Assembly (NCBI GenBank): GCA_031262695.1
Contig: JAISHF010000002.1
Coordinates: 1 to 64,000 of the forward strand
Direction: 5' to 3'
Length of the DNA stretch: 64,000 nt
Origin: Candidatus Nomurabacteria bacterium
Lineage (GTDB): Bacteria > Patescibacteriota > Saccharimonadia > Saccharimonadales > Saccharimonadaceae
The notes below the pieces were generated by a model. The model did not search any database. It was given only the letters and a program-made list of their open reading frames with translations, and was not told the origin of the DNA. Position 1 is the stretch's first letter. Each line of letters starts with the position of its first letter. The position numbers and the translations under genes were made by a program. This document shows, piece after piece, positions 53,581-61,738 of the stretch.

Positions 53581-53642
53581 TATGCCATATATTGTATATT
53601 TGATTATGCTTGATGTTGAATATGCCATATATTGTATATTTA
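53581..53642 (-). repeat. tandem 20-bp repeat before the delta'-like gene
   Basis: TATGCCATATATTGTATATT occurs twice in 62 bases (about 53581-53600 and 53623-53642). On the minus strand each copy gives TACAAT, a possible -10, so two start points for the delta'-like gene are possible. Confidence 0.7.
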
Positions 53643-53645
53643 GTC

Positions 53646-54803
53646 TTAAACATATTTATTAAACTCGGCAGGCGTCTTGGACTTAAAGGTGCGGCGCTCG
53701 CTATTTGGCAGGGTGATTTCTAGCTCGCTGGCATGAAGCATAATCCGCGGCGCCTTGCGGCCGCCATAGGTGGTATCGCCGAGAATTGGGTGGTTCAAGT
53801 AGGCGAGATGTACGCGCAGTTGATGAGTGCGACCAGTTCGTGGCTTCAATTCTAGCAGGGAATAGGCCTTCATTGGCGCGACTTTTAGCAATCTAAGCTG
53901 AGTTTGGGCAGGTTTGCCGTTAGCACTGACCAAAAAGGTAGTCGGGCGGCGAAAGTTGCGAGCAATCGGCAGATCAAGTAGAACTTCGGCCTGTTTTGGC
54001 TCGCCCTCAACGATGGCAAGATAGGTCTTTTTGGCCTTGCGCTCGGCGAACTGCTTTTGTAAGAATTTTTCGGCAACAGGGTTTTTTGCCAAAATCATCA
54101 CGCCGCTAGTGCCACGGTCAAGGCGATGAACGATGCCGCGACGGTCGCCCATTGGGCTGGGCAGATTTATCTGCTCGGGTACAGCGTCGCCTGCTTGCGC
54201 CGCCAGCCAAGTCGCAACGGTTTCTTCGTCGTTTTGCTCGCCTTTGCTATGGGATAATATTCCGCTGGGCTTGTCAATTACTATCACATCTTCGTCTTGG
54301 TATAGAATCGGCAAATCAAGGGTGCTGGCGGGCTTTCGTTCAGGGATGAGGGTGATTTCAATATCATTATCGTATTCGCGGCTCGGTTTTTCAACGGTTT
54401 CGCCAGCTACTCGCACCAATCCTGCCTCAATTTTGCCCTTAGCGGCGGCACGGGTCAGGCTAAAACGCTCAGCAACCAAGATGTCTAGCCGCGAACGAGG
54501 AAAGGTGCGGACGAGTGCCAAAGTTTTGCCACGCTCCTCGTCTAATTTGATAAATTGCAAGCGTGCATTCGGCGCCAACTTTTGCACTTGGTCTTTGGCG
54601 GATTTTTCGGCGTCAGCCGAGGTGTCTTGCGATAAATCCACCGCCCAATAAGTTACGGGCTTGCCACGCTCAAATTCAAAGCGGAACTCGGTGATGTCGC
54701 CAGCTTGGCGCAGACCAGTGAGATTTTCGTCGTCCACAATCTGTTCTTTGAGTTCGCCAAACTTCCAGAGTAGGTCAATCGCTTGCTTTTTTGACCACTT
54801 CAT
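53646..54803 (-). CDS. RluA-family pseudouridine synthase with N-terminal extension
   Basis: 385 aa. An S4 domain (SRLDILVAERFSLTRAAAKGKIEAGLVRVAGE) near 103-145, then the catalytic RIVHRLDRGTSGVMI-type motif GIVHRLDRGTSGVM (Asp nucleophile) and LELKPRTGRTHQLRVHLAYLNHPILGDTTYGG. RluD subfamily by layout. The first ~100 residues (FGELKEQIVDDENL...) are extra and unrecognised. Just upstream of the start is a perfect 24-bp palindrome (54808-54831). Confidence 0.9.
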   Translation of the reverse strand: MKWSKKQAIDLLWKFGELKEQIVDDENLTGLRQAGDITEFRFEFERGKPVTYWAVDLSQDTSADAEKSAKDQVQKLAPNARLQFIKLDEERGKTLALVRTFPRSRLDILVAERFSLTRAAAKGKIEAGLVRVAGETVEKPSREYDNDIEITLIPERKPASTLDLPILYQDEDVIVIDKPSGILSHSKGEQNDEETVATWLAAQAGDAVPEQINLPSPMGDRRGIVHRLDRGTSGVMILAKNPVAEKFLQKQFAERKAKKTYLAIVEGEPKQAEVLLDLPIARNFRRPTTFLVSANGKPAQTQLRLLKVAPMKAYSLLELKPRTGRTHQLRVHLAYLNHPILGDTTYGGRKAPRIMLHASELEITLPNSERRTFKSKTPAEFNKYV

Positions 54804-54807
54804 CTTC

Positions 54808-54831
54808 GCCTTTCTTTTGCAAAAGAAAGGC
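54808..54831. repeat. perfect 24-bp palindrome upstream of the RluA-family gene
   Basis: GCCTTTCTTTTG followed directly by its complement CAAAAGAAAGGC, no loop. Four bases before the start codon. Could be an operator or an mRNA hairpin near the ribosome site. Confidence 0.75.
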
Positions 54832-54851
54832 GCGAAAGAAAACTAAATTGA

Positions 54852-54885
54852 AAAAATCGGCAAGAATAAATATTGCCGATTTTTG
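54852..54885. terminator. leuS terminator (bidirectional form)
   Basis: AAAAATCGGCAA / TTGCCGATTTTT, 12 bp, loop GAATAAATA. Stem equals the tsf terminator, loop equals the rpoC terminator. Confidence 0.9.
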
Positions 54886-54890
54886 GATTA

Positions 54891-57422
54891 TTAAATAACA
54901 ACATTAACTAACCTTCTTTCTGGTAGCACAACCGTCTTTTTGACAGGGGTGGAGCCGATAAAACTCTTGACTTTTGCGTCCGAGTGTGCTATACTATTAA
55001 GATAGACCTCGTCAATCTTATCGGCGGGGACTTTGATTTTGCTCCTAAGTTTGCCGTTAACCTGAATTACAACCTCTACTTCGTCTTCAAGCAGGTCTTT
55101 TTCGTCGTAAGTAGGGAAGACGGCGTCATCAAGATTTTGTGGGCGAGGGGCGTCAGCGACTAATTGGGAGTAAAGTTCATTCGCGATATGCGGCGCAAAT
55201 GGCGAGAGCAGAATGCAGAAGTCAGCCAAAGTGTCGGCGTCGGGCGTAAGTTTGGCGAGGCTGTTCAGGCCCTCCATCAGGGCAGCGACGGCGGTATTGT
55301 ATTGCATTGCTTCCAAGTTGTCTTGGACTTTTTTGATGGTTTTGGCACGGACTTTTCTCATGCCGCCGCAAGGTGGCTCTCCTCGGACGGGGTCGATTTC
55401 GCCCGTCGCCACGGGGAAATCGCCCCTCGCACTCGGGCTGCCGCCCTCCGTGATGCCTCGGCGAGCCACACTTTCGGCTCGCTCTATAACTCCTTGACAT
55501 AAGTTCCAAAACCGCACCAAAAAGCGATAGGTGCCAGCGACGCCTTCGGGGTTCCAAGGGGTGGTTTGATCGTAAGGGGCGAGGAAGGCAATGGCAAGTC
55601 GCAAGGCGTCGGCACCGTAGCCATCTTCAATCACGCTTGACGGGTTAATCACATTGCCGAGGCTCTTACTCATTTTGCGGCCGTCGGCAGCGAGAATAAT
55701 TCCTTGACCACGCCGTGCAGCGTAAGGCTCAGGGGTGGGGACAAGCCCTTGATCGTAGAAGAATTCGTGCCAAAAACGGGAGTATAAGAGGTGAAGAGTA
55801 GTATGCTCCATGCCACCGAGATACAAATCAACTGCGCCTGTGTTTTTCGCGCCGCTCGCAAAAACTGGCTCCTCGACAGAACCGCCCTTATTGTCTTCGG
55901 AGCCAGTTTTCTGCTCGCTCACTTTGCCCGCTCCGACGCCACTCCAATAAGCTAATTTGTCGGGCGCCGCGAACGCTTTGTCATTGCGTGGGTCAAAATA
56001 ACGGAGATAATACCAAGAAGAGCCAGCCCAGTTTGGCATAGTATCGGTTTCGCGTTTGGCATCTTTGCCACAGTTTGGACATTTGACATTGACCCAGCCA
56101 GTAATTGCCGCAAGTGGGCTCTCGCCAGTGTCGGTTGGCTCATAATGGTCAACTTTGGGCAATTCTACGGGCAAATCTGCCTCGGGAACAGGCACAACAC
56201 CGCAATCTGGGCAGTGAATAATCGGAATCGGCTCGCCCCAATAGTGTTGGCGGCTAAAAATCCAATCGCGAAGCTTAAAGTTGACTTTTGGCTTGCCAAA
56301 ACCAGCCTGCTCAATCTGTTTGATAGCCTCGCCAATTGTCGGCAACGCAAAATCGGCGACAATCGGCAAGTTGTATTTTTCGGCAAATTCGCGGTCGCGC
56401 TCGTCATAGGTCGGCACAGCCATAATCGCCCCCTCGCCGTAGCCCATCAAGACATAATCGGCAATCCAAATCGGCAATCTTTCGCCACTGACAGGGTGGA
56501 TAGCATAAGCACCAGTAAAGACGCCGGTTTTTTCTTTTTGCTCGGCACGATCAACTTCGCTAAGCGAAGCAACCATTTTGCGATAAGAATTGACCTCTGG
56601 TAGGGCGTCTTTGGTGGTGATTTGTTCAACCAGCGGATGCTCAGGCGCCAAAACCAAGAAAGTGGCACCAGCAAGTGTGTCGGGGCGAGTGGTAAAGACC
56701 TTGATTTTTGTTGACTCATCAACCGCAAACTCTAGCTCGGCACCAGTGGACTTGCCAATCCAGTTAATCTGTTGGTCAGCAATGCGAGACGGAAAATCAA
56801 CTTCTTTTAGGCCTTCAATTAAGCGGTCGGCATATTGGGTGATTTTGAGCATCCATTGTTTGAGGTTTTTCTTCTCCACTAGTGTGTCGCAACGCTCGTG
56901 ACGACCGTTTTGGACTTCTTCGTTCGCTAGCCCCGTTTTACAGCGTGGGCACCAGTTGATGGCGATTTCGGCCTGATAGGCTAACCCCGCCTTAAAAAAC
57001 TGCAAGAACAGCCACTGCGTCCACTTATAATAACTGGGGTCAGTGGTGTTGATTAGGCGGGAATAGTCAAAAGACCAGCCAAGTTGCTGAAATTGCTTGG
57101 TAAAATTCGCAATATTGCGGGCGGTCGCCACCTGAGGGGCAATTTTATTTTTAATTGCAAAGTTCTCGGTTGGCAGGCCGAAAGCGTCAAAACCCATTGG
57201 ATAAAGCACATTATAGCCCCGCAAACGCTTGTAGCGGGCGATAATGTCGCCATAGGTGTATTCGCGAGTGTGCCCGAGGTGCAGGCCATCGCCAGAGGGG
57301 TAGGGAAACTCGGTGAGCATTACAAACTTCGGTTTTTTGCCAAAATCCTCCGCCAGATAGGGGTGGTCAAGCCAATATTGCTGCCACTTTTGCTCCACTG
57401 CCTTGGGATTATATTTTTCCAT
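54891..57422 (-). CDS. leuS: leucyl-tRNA synthetase
   Basis: 843 aa class I synthetase. HIGH-type HLGH in YPSGDGLHLGHTREY, zinc knuckles CPRCKTGL..ERCDTL and CPNCGKDAK, editing domain, KMSKS in DGRKMSKSLGNVINP. Start at 57422 since TATAAT (57429-57434 minus), six bases, ATG; an in-frame ATG 309 bases further upstream is beyond the promoter. Two inserts absent from typical LeuS: VSEQKTGSEDNKGGSVEEP before VDLYLGGMEH, and SARGDFPVATGEIDPVRGE before AKTIKKVQDNLEAMQ; both are palindromic in DNA. Confidence 0.97.
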   Translation of the reverse strand: MEKYNPKAVEQKWQQYWLDHPYLAEDFGKKPKFVMLTEFPYPSGDGLHLGHTREYTYGDIIARYKRLRGYNVLYPMGFDAFGLPTENFAIKNKIAPQVATARNIANFTKQFQQLGWSFDYSRLINTTDPSYYKWTQWLFLQFFKAGLAYQAEIAINWCPRCKTGLANEEVQNGRHERCDTLVEKKNLKQWMLKITQYADRLIEGLKEVDFPSRIADQQINWIGKSTGAELEFAVDESTKIKVFTTRPDTLAGATFLVLAPEHPLVEQITTKDALPEVNSYRKMVASLSEVDRAEQKEKTGVFTGAYAIHPVSGERLPIWIADYVLMGYGEGAIMAVPTYDERDREFAEKYNLPIVADFALPTIGEAIKQIEQAGFGKPKVNFKLRDWIFSRQHYWGEPIPIIHCPDCGVVPVPEADLPVELPKVDHYEPTDTGESPLAAITGWVNVKCPNCGKDAKRETDTMPNWAGSSWYYLRYFDPRNDKAFAAPDKLAYWSGVGAGKVSEQKTGSEDNKGGSVEEPVFASGAKNTGAVDLYLGGMEHTTLHLLYSRFWHEFFYDQGLVPTPEPYAARRGQGIILAADGRKMSKSLGNVINPSSVIEDGYGADALRLAIAFLAPYDQTTPWNPEGVAGTYRFLVRFWNLCQGVIERAESVARRGITEGGSPSARGDFPVATGEIDPVRGEPPCGGMRKVRAKTIKKVQDNLEAMQYNTAVAALMEGLNSLAKLTPDADTLADFCILLSPFAPHIANELYSQLVADAPRPQNLDDAVFPTYDEKDLLEDEVEVVIQVNGKLRSKIKVPADKIDEVYLNSIAHSDAKVKSFIGSTPVKKTVVLPERRLVNVVI
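54967..54995 (+). promoter_or_regulatory. antisense promoter-like sequence inside leuS
   Basis: Plus strand TTGACT (54967-54972), 17-nt spacer ending GTGTGC, TATACT (54990-54995), antisense to the leuS 3' end. Confidence 0.35.
55373..55469 (-). repeat. in-frame palindromic element in leuS (copy 2 of conserved family)
   Basis: Outer arms GTGGCTC (55373-55379) and GAGCCAC (55463-55469). Core 55384-55450 aligns with the der core: hairpin GGGG-GATTTC-CCCGT / ACGGG-GAAATC-CCCC and hairpin GGGC-TGCC-GCCC. Relative to der, GGTTTC/GAAACC became GATTTC/GAAATC and GCGC/GCGC became GGGC/GCCC. Confidence 0.85.
55861..55910 (-). repeat. second in-frame palindrome in leuS
   Basis: Perfect 12-bp arms AAAACTGGCTCC (55861-55872) and GGAGCCAGTTTT (55899-55910) with 26 bases between. 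Encodes KTGSEDNKGGSVEEPVF, not found in typical LeuS. Confidence 0.75.
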
Positions 57423-57507
57423 AATAATATTATAGCAGAATCTGCCCCTGATGCAAGGCTTGCGTAAGCAGAAAAGGCGTGATAAAATTGGGGTAAAGAG
57501 GAGTAAG

Positions 57508-58530
57508 ATGAGCGAGCGATTAGGGACGAACAAAAATCGGGGTGGCGAACGAGTGGCGGCGGAAACCAAAAAAGCCACGGCTCGGGGGCAAAAAACCAAA
57601 AATATCCCGCAAGTAAAGGAACCGCTAGATGAACGCAAACTAGCGATTGCAAATCTTAACCAGCAGAGGTGGGCTTTGCAACGCGAGTTCTGGCAAGAAC
57701 TCCACGATACGCAAAAACAAGCCACTTTCAACCGAACGCAAGAGCTCTTAACTGAGATGCATACCGAAGATGCGTCAATTATTGTGCCAGATGAAACTTA
57801 TGATGAGCAGACGATTGAGCGCTATGAGAATCGCTTGCAGGGTAATCAACTGCAAATCGCCGACGCCACCAGAGGTATGACTCAAGAGGCGCGGGCTGAG
57901 GCGACGGGCTCGTATGATAGCAACAACCAAACCGTAGAAGTGCAGAGTGGCGCTCTGTATAACAAGCGCGTCGGGAGATTACAGAAGGCACTAGATAGCG
58001 CACGAATTACCGACGAGGAGCGGCAAAAGAGCAATGCGACACTCAACGCCACGCGTGACCTCTATAAGAAGCATCAAGATTTGGCCGACAAAAACAAGAA
58101 TCCGCAACCGGCTGGCATTATGGAGTCGCAAGAATATTACCGCGAACGGGCGCGGGCGCACAACAATTTAATCAACAACTTAAACGAAACCAACAAGCTG
58201 TGCGAAAAATACGGCGTGCGGCGGCTAACTTATCGCAATTTTTTGGTCAGCGACCCATATCAAGATAAGGTTGACCCGTATCTACATCACCGCCAAGAGG
58301 AGGATCGGGCAATTGTGGAGAATTATTTCTATGTGGCTTATGGTGGCGATCGCGATCTGGACTACAAAAAACGCAGTAGTGCTGAGCAAAAAGCCGAGGC
58401 AAAAAAACCGAATCTGTTTGATAACTTTGGCGTGATACCAGGCGAAGACGATCCAGCGACGGTGCGGATGCAAAAGGTGGCATACATTGAGCAGCTACGG
58501 GCGGACGGCAAATTAGACAAAAATAGGTGA
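57508..58530 (+). CDS. charged, coiled-coil-rich protein of unknown function
   Basis: 340 aa from ATG 57508 (AAGAGGAG upstream); an in-frame ATG at 57451 lacks a ribosome site. No membrane segment or signal peptide. Strongly charged, helical with heptad-like stretches (ERQKSNATLNATRDLYKKHQDLADKNK; ARAHNNLINNLNETNKLCEKYG), and a Lys/Arg-rich N-terminus that could bind nucleic acid. No family recognised. Confidence 0.7.
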   Translation: MSERLGTNKNRGGERVAAETKKATARGQKTKNIPQVKEPLDERKLAIANLNQQRWALQREFWQELHDTQKQATFNRTQELLTEMHTEDASIIVPDETYDEQTIERYENRLQGNQLQIADATRGMTQEARAEATGSYDSNNQTVEVQSGALYNKRVGRLQKALDSARITDEERQKSNATLNATRDLYKKHQDLADKNKNPQPAGIMESQEYYRERARAHNNLINNLNETNKLCEKYGVRRLTYRNFLVSDPYQDKVDPYLHHRQEEDRAIVENYFYVAYGGDRDLDYKKRSSAEQKAEAKKPNLFDNFGVIPGEDDPATVRMQKVAYIEQLRADGKLDKNR

Positions 58531-58556
58531 TTTTTACGAGTTTTATGGGTTTGGTC

Positions 58557-58585
58557 TTGACTTTTAAGCACTAGTGTGATATAAT
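58557..58585 (+). promoter_or_regulatory. promoter module of the 115-aa gene
   Basis: TTGACT (58557-58562), spacer TTTAAGCACTAGTGTGA, TATAAT (58580-58585). A leader of ~80 nt follows. Confidence 0.85.
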
Positions 58586-58672
58586 GTAGTTGAGTCAAGA
58601 AACTGGCTCGGTTTAGCAACCTTAAAAAACGGCATTACCCCAAGAAAATCAGAGTAAAGGAGGTGGACAACA

Positions 58673-59020
58673 GTGTTGCGCTGTTGTGAAGAAAAGTCCG
58701 AGACAAAGCCCATAGCGGGCGCTGGTGCACTCAAGCTCGGGAATCCGAGCGAATTGGCACACGCCTTGCCTGTAATTCAAGCATACATAGCAGGTCTACC
58801 CGAGCCCGTGTTTAGAGAGCTGATAAAAACGGACGGCCCGCTATATGGCGAGAATAAGCGTCGTGACGGCAAGCCCAGCAGAGAAGATTTTGCACTCTTT
58901 AAGAAAGTTCTCTTGGCAAACGACCGCTATCTATTTGACAGATACACCGACGAGGAGGTGCTTAGTTTACTTGATTTGCTACACAATGCGGCCAATGGTC
59001 GCTATATGCAAAGCCGTTAA
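58673..59020 (+). CDS. hypothetical protein with strong promoter
   Basis: 115 aa, not recognised. Start GTG 58673 (or TTG 58676) after AAAGGAGGTGG. Short N-terminal Cys pair (LRCCEEK), then a helical protein (ELAHALPVIQAYIAGLPEPVFRELI; RYTDEEVLSLLDLLHNAANGRYM). One of a set of small unknown proteins here that carry the recurrent promoter module. Confidence 0.65.
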   Translation: MLRCCEEKSETKPIAGAGALKLGNPSELAHALPVIQAYIAGLPEPVFRELIKTDGPLYGENKRRDGKPSREDFALFKKVLLANDRYLFDRYTDEEVLSLLDLLHNAANGRYMQSR

Positions 59021-59195
59021 AATTTGCCAATTTTGGCAATCGATTTTATGGCGACGACGCCACAAAATTGCACTTTTGGAATAGCTCTCACGAGGTCGTG
59101 GGGGCTTTTTCCGTTTTGATAATATTTGGAGAAAAAGTCAATATTGCAATCGGCAGTTTGGCGTGCTAGAATATAATTACTAAAAGAGGAGGATT

Positions 59196-59624
59196 ATGGC
59201 ATTGACCATTGACCAACAGTTTATTGAATACATCGTAAAGACGCTGGTAAACAAGCCAGAGGCGGTGAGCATTGAGCGGACGACAGACGACCGCGGCGTG
59301 TTATTGTCGCTTTCGGTTGACCCAGAGGATTTGGGTCGCGTGATTGGTCGCGAGGGTCGCACGGCGCAAGCTTTGCGTTCACTTTTGCGGGCCTTGGGCA
59401 TGAAGAACGACGCTCGCTACAACTTGAAGATTGTTAGCGACGACGAGACCGCTCCACGCCCAGCCGTAGCAGTCGCAAGCGAAGTAACCGAAGTCGCAGG
59501 CGAGCCTGTGGAAGCCGCTACCGAGGTTGTAGCCGAGGAGCCTGTGGAAAACTCATCCGAAAACAGCGAATTAGCCGAAAAAACTCGCCAAGAACTTGCA
59601 GATTTGGACGATTTAGATATATAA
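59196..59624 (+). CDS. khpA: KH-domain RNA-binding protein KhpA with acidic tail
   Basis: 142 aa. Residues 1-80 are a KhpA-type KH domain with the GxxG loop in LGRVIGREGRTAQALRSLLRAL. Residues 85-142 form an Ala/Val/Glu-rich acidic tail (EEPVENSSENSELAEKTRQELADLDDLDI) not seen in ordinary KhpA (~76-80 aa). AGAGGAGG precedes the ATG. KhpA acts as a sRNA/mRNA chaperone and in cell-size control in some Gram-positives. Confidence 0.9.
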   Translation: MALTIDQQFIEYIVKTLVNKPEAVSIERTTDDRGVLLSLSVDPEDLGRVIGREGRTAQALRSLLRALGMKNDARYNLKIVSDDETAPRPAVAVASEVTEVAGEPVEAATEVVAEEPVENSSENSELAEKTRQELADLDDLDI

Positions 59625-59682
59625 TATATCTAAGTCGCGAGAGAGAAACGACTTGAATAGAGGTTGAGAGCTTTATATTCGC

Positions 59683-59712
59683 AAAAAACCCTGCCATTTG
59701 GTAGGGTTTTTT
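59683..59712. terminator. khpA terminator
   Basis: AAAAAACCCT-G-CC / GG-T-AGGGTTTTTT with a 4-nt loop; bidirectional. Confidence 0.9.
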
Positions 59713-59741
59713 GTTTGTAATGCTCGGCAAGCTCTGAAAAA

Positions 59742-59776
59742 CAGCAAAAAGCCCGCCAAATGACGGGCTTTTGCTG
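59742..59776 (-). terminator. terminator of the transglutaminase-like gene
   Basis: CAGCAAAAAGCCCG / CGGGCTTTTGCTG, ~13 bp, 8-nt loop, immediately after the minus-strand gene. Confidence 0.85.
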
Positions 59777-59780
59777 CAAA

Positions 59781-60842
59781 TTAAGCACTTGCAGACAATA
59801 ATTCTCTTTTGACGGCATCCTCAATCCAGCAGGCGTATTGGTGCGAAAAAGTTATGCGATAAGAAGTGTCGTTGCCGCCAATGGCGACTTCCTGCTCAAT
59901 AAAATGATGCCCAACTGCCAGAAAATCATCAGAAAGTGCGGTTTTTCGTTGTCTGATGTCAGGAAATAGCGAGTAAAACATCGTCCTGAACACTTCCCAG
60001 CCAAAATCACCATACATTGCACCAAAAGGGATGCCAGTGATGTCAAGACAGGCCACGAGAAAAGCGAATTCCAACACGTGGTGCCGACGCCAAGATGTTT
60101 GCCACAAGGCAACCTTACGCCAAAAATCTTGCTTTCTCTGGCTAATCTTGGCATCGCGAATGTCATAGAGGCGGTAATAGTCGTCGCGGAGCATCCGAAA
60201 GGCACCCGTGGTATCATAGCACCAGATCTGACCGCCGATACACCGCTCAACCCAACTATGATGAACTCCTGTAATGCTCTTGTCGGCAGCAACCGTCAGG
60301 TCAGGAATATGTAGTCTTCGGCCGCCAACGGTCACCTTTTGCTGGATGTGCGGTTCGTCCTTAAAGGGGTGGCAGCGGCTGTTGTAAAAGCGCACCGTCC
60401 CGACCATTACCCAAGCATCATCAGTAATGCCGTAGTGGAGCCAGAGGGCGGCGAGCGCTGCTGCACGGAGATAGCAGCAATTTTGCGTGGTTGAGTGAAA
60501 AGACAGTAAAAAAAGACTTGTCAGGCTGCTGTCTTCTTTGAGTGGCAAACCGTCCACAAGTTGGAAATCCGACATACGCCCCTGCTCTTTGAGGTCTGCC
60601 ATCATTTTGCTGTGACAATAATTATCGCACTGACCGCATAGAGCAGACTCTGCTTCGCCCATACAAACATCCGAGTAGTCGGGCGGCAACGCCCAAGTAA
60701 AGGCAAATTTTAGAGTGTTTAGAGCTTGCGCCAACTCAGCGCTAGTGAGCGGTTTGAGTGGACGCTCATCAGTTTTGGGCGGAGTTTGACCACGTTTGTA
60801 GTGTGGTTTGGGCTTATACTCTCGTTTAGGGATGGCTGACAT
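59781..60842 (-). CDS. transglutaminase-like cysteine protein with N-terminal Cys cluster
   Basis: 353 aa, no exact family recognised. A likely Cys-His-Asp triad of the transglutaminase/NAT-like fold: C122/C123 at the start of a helix (NCCYLRAAALAALWLHYG), H195 (TGVHHSWVE) and D210 (IWCYDTTGAF). C60, C69, C72 and C76 (LCGQCDNYC) may bind zinc. The basic N-terminus has no signal peptide, so it looks cytosolic. AAGGAGG precedes the ATG; promoter 60925-60953. Could be a peptidase, acyltransferase or crosslinker. Confidence 0.6.
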   Translation of the reverse strand: MSAIPKREYKPKPHYKRGQTPPKTDERPLKPLTSAELAQALNTLKFAFTWALPPDYSDVCMGEAESALCGQCDNYCHSKMMADLKEQGRMSDFQLVDGLPLKEDSSLTSLFLLSFHSTTQNCCYLRAAALAALWLHYGITDDAWVMVGTVRFYNSRCHPFKDEPHIQQKVTVGGRRLHIPDLTVAADKSITGVHHSWVERCIGGQIWCYDTTGAFRMLRDDYYRLYDIRDAKISQRKQDFWRKVALWQTSWRRHHVLEFAFLVACLDITGIPFGAMYGDFGWEVFRTMFYSLFPDIRQRKTALSDDFLAVGHHFIEQEVAIGGNDTSYRITFSHQYACWIEDAVKRELLSASA

Positions 60843-60896
60843 ATTTATCCTCCTTCAAAAGAAAATTATAAAAGTGGTTTTAGGAATCGGCAGAAC

Positions 60897-60953
60897 TCCC
60901 CTATAAATAGGGGCTACTCTTTACATTATATCATACTCGTGCTTAAAAGTCAA
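60897..60953 (-). promoter_or_regulatory. promoter module and leader hairpin of the transglutaminase-like gene
   Basis: Minus strand TTGACT (60948-60953), spacer TTTAAGCACGAGTATGA, TATAAT (60925-60930). The transcript then has CCCCTAT-AA-ATAGGGG (60897-60912) within a ~75-nt leader. Confidence 0.85.
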
Positions 60954-60979
60954 GTTTTGGGCAGATTTATAACAAAAAG

Positions 60980-61738
60980 TTAGCGTTTGGGGGCGTTTTC
61001 GGCGCGCCATTTGGCGATGGCGGCGTGATTACCTGAGAGGAGAATGTCGGGGACGCTCAGTTCTTCGCCGCTTGGGGTGGTGAAGGCGGCGGGGTGGGTA
61101 TATTGCGGGTATTCTAGATTGTCGCCATCAGAAAAACTCTCAATTTCGGCGGAGGTTTCGCCGCCGAGGACGTTGGGCAGTAAGCGGACGATACTATCTA
61201 TCATTACCATCGCAGGGAGTTCGCCACCGGTCAAAACATAGTCGCCGATGCTGATTTGCTGGTCCACGACAGATAGTACACGCTCGTCAACGCCCTCGTA
61301 GTGACCGCAGACAATGATAAGGTTTTGCGTGGCGTCGCTCGCGGATTTGCGAGCCAGCGACTGCGACCAAGTGGTGCCGCGAGGAGAAGTTAGGACAACT
61401 TTGCAGTTCGGATCTTGGGTGGTTTTGGAATCTATGTCGCAGGGACTAAACGGAAGCGCAGCCGCCGCAGGCGGCGTGAGCGGTCCCTGTGGCGTAGGTT
61501 CCAAAACCTTTTTGGCATACTCTATGGCCGCAAACAGTGGTTCGGGCTTTAAGAGCATACCGTCGCCGCCGCCGTAAACAGTGTCGTCAACCCGCTTGTG
61601 GGGGCCAATGCCGAACTCGCGGAGGTTGATAATATGGAACTCGGCGGCGCCAATAACGCTTGCCTTCCACATCATACTTTGACCAAGAACCTTCTCAAAC
61701 ATCTCAGGGAAGAGGGTGATAATCGCAAACTTTTTCAT
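60980..61738 (-). CDS. trmD: tRNA (guanine-37-N1)-methyltransferase
   Basis: SPOUT methyltransferase that protects against frameshifting. 252 aa: [79 protein letters not shown] and [13 protein letters not shown]. About 30 residues ([25 protein letters not shown] region) are inserted between AIEYAKK and VVLTSPRG, encoded by a palindrome. Starts 4 bases inside the gltX end, so gltX-trmD is an operon. Confidence 0.97.
   Translation of the reverse strand: MKKFAIITLFPEMFEKVLGQSMMWKASVIGAAEFHIINLREFGIGPHKRVDDTVYGGGDGMLLKPEPLFAAIEYAKKVLEPTPQGPLTPPAAAALPFSPCDIDSKTTQDPNCKVVLTSPRGTTWSQSLARKSASDATQNLIIVCGHYEGVDERVLSVVDQQISIGDYVLTGGELPAMVMIDSIVRLLPNVLGGETSAEIESFSDGDNLEYPQYTHPAAFTTPSGEELSVPDILLSGNHAAIAKWRAENAPKR
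61436..61493 (-). repeat. in-frame palindromic insert in trmD
   Basis: CAGGGAC (61440-61446) pairs with GTCCCTG (61483-61489), extendable by four pairs with G-U; inside, GCCGCC-GCA-GGCGGC (61461-61475). Confidence 0.75.

Noticed and set aside
61340-61400. Second insert in TrmD ([11 protein letters not shown] segment)
   Set aside because: Counting against the usual TQxLAxxLA...LVLLCGxYEG pattern shows only about two extra residues, so it is normal length variation despite a small DNA palindrome.
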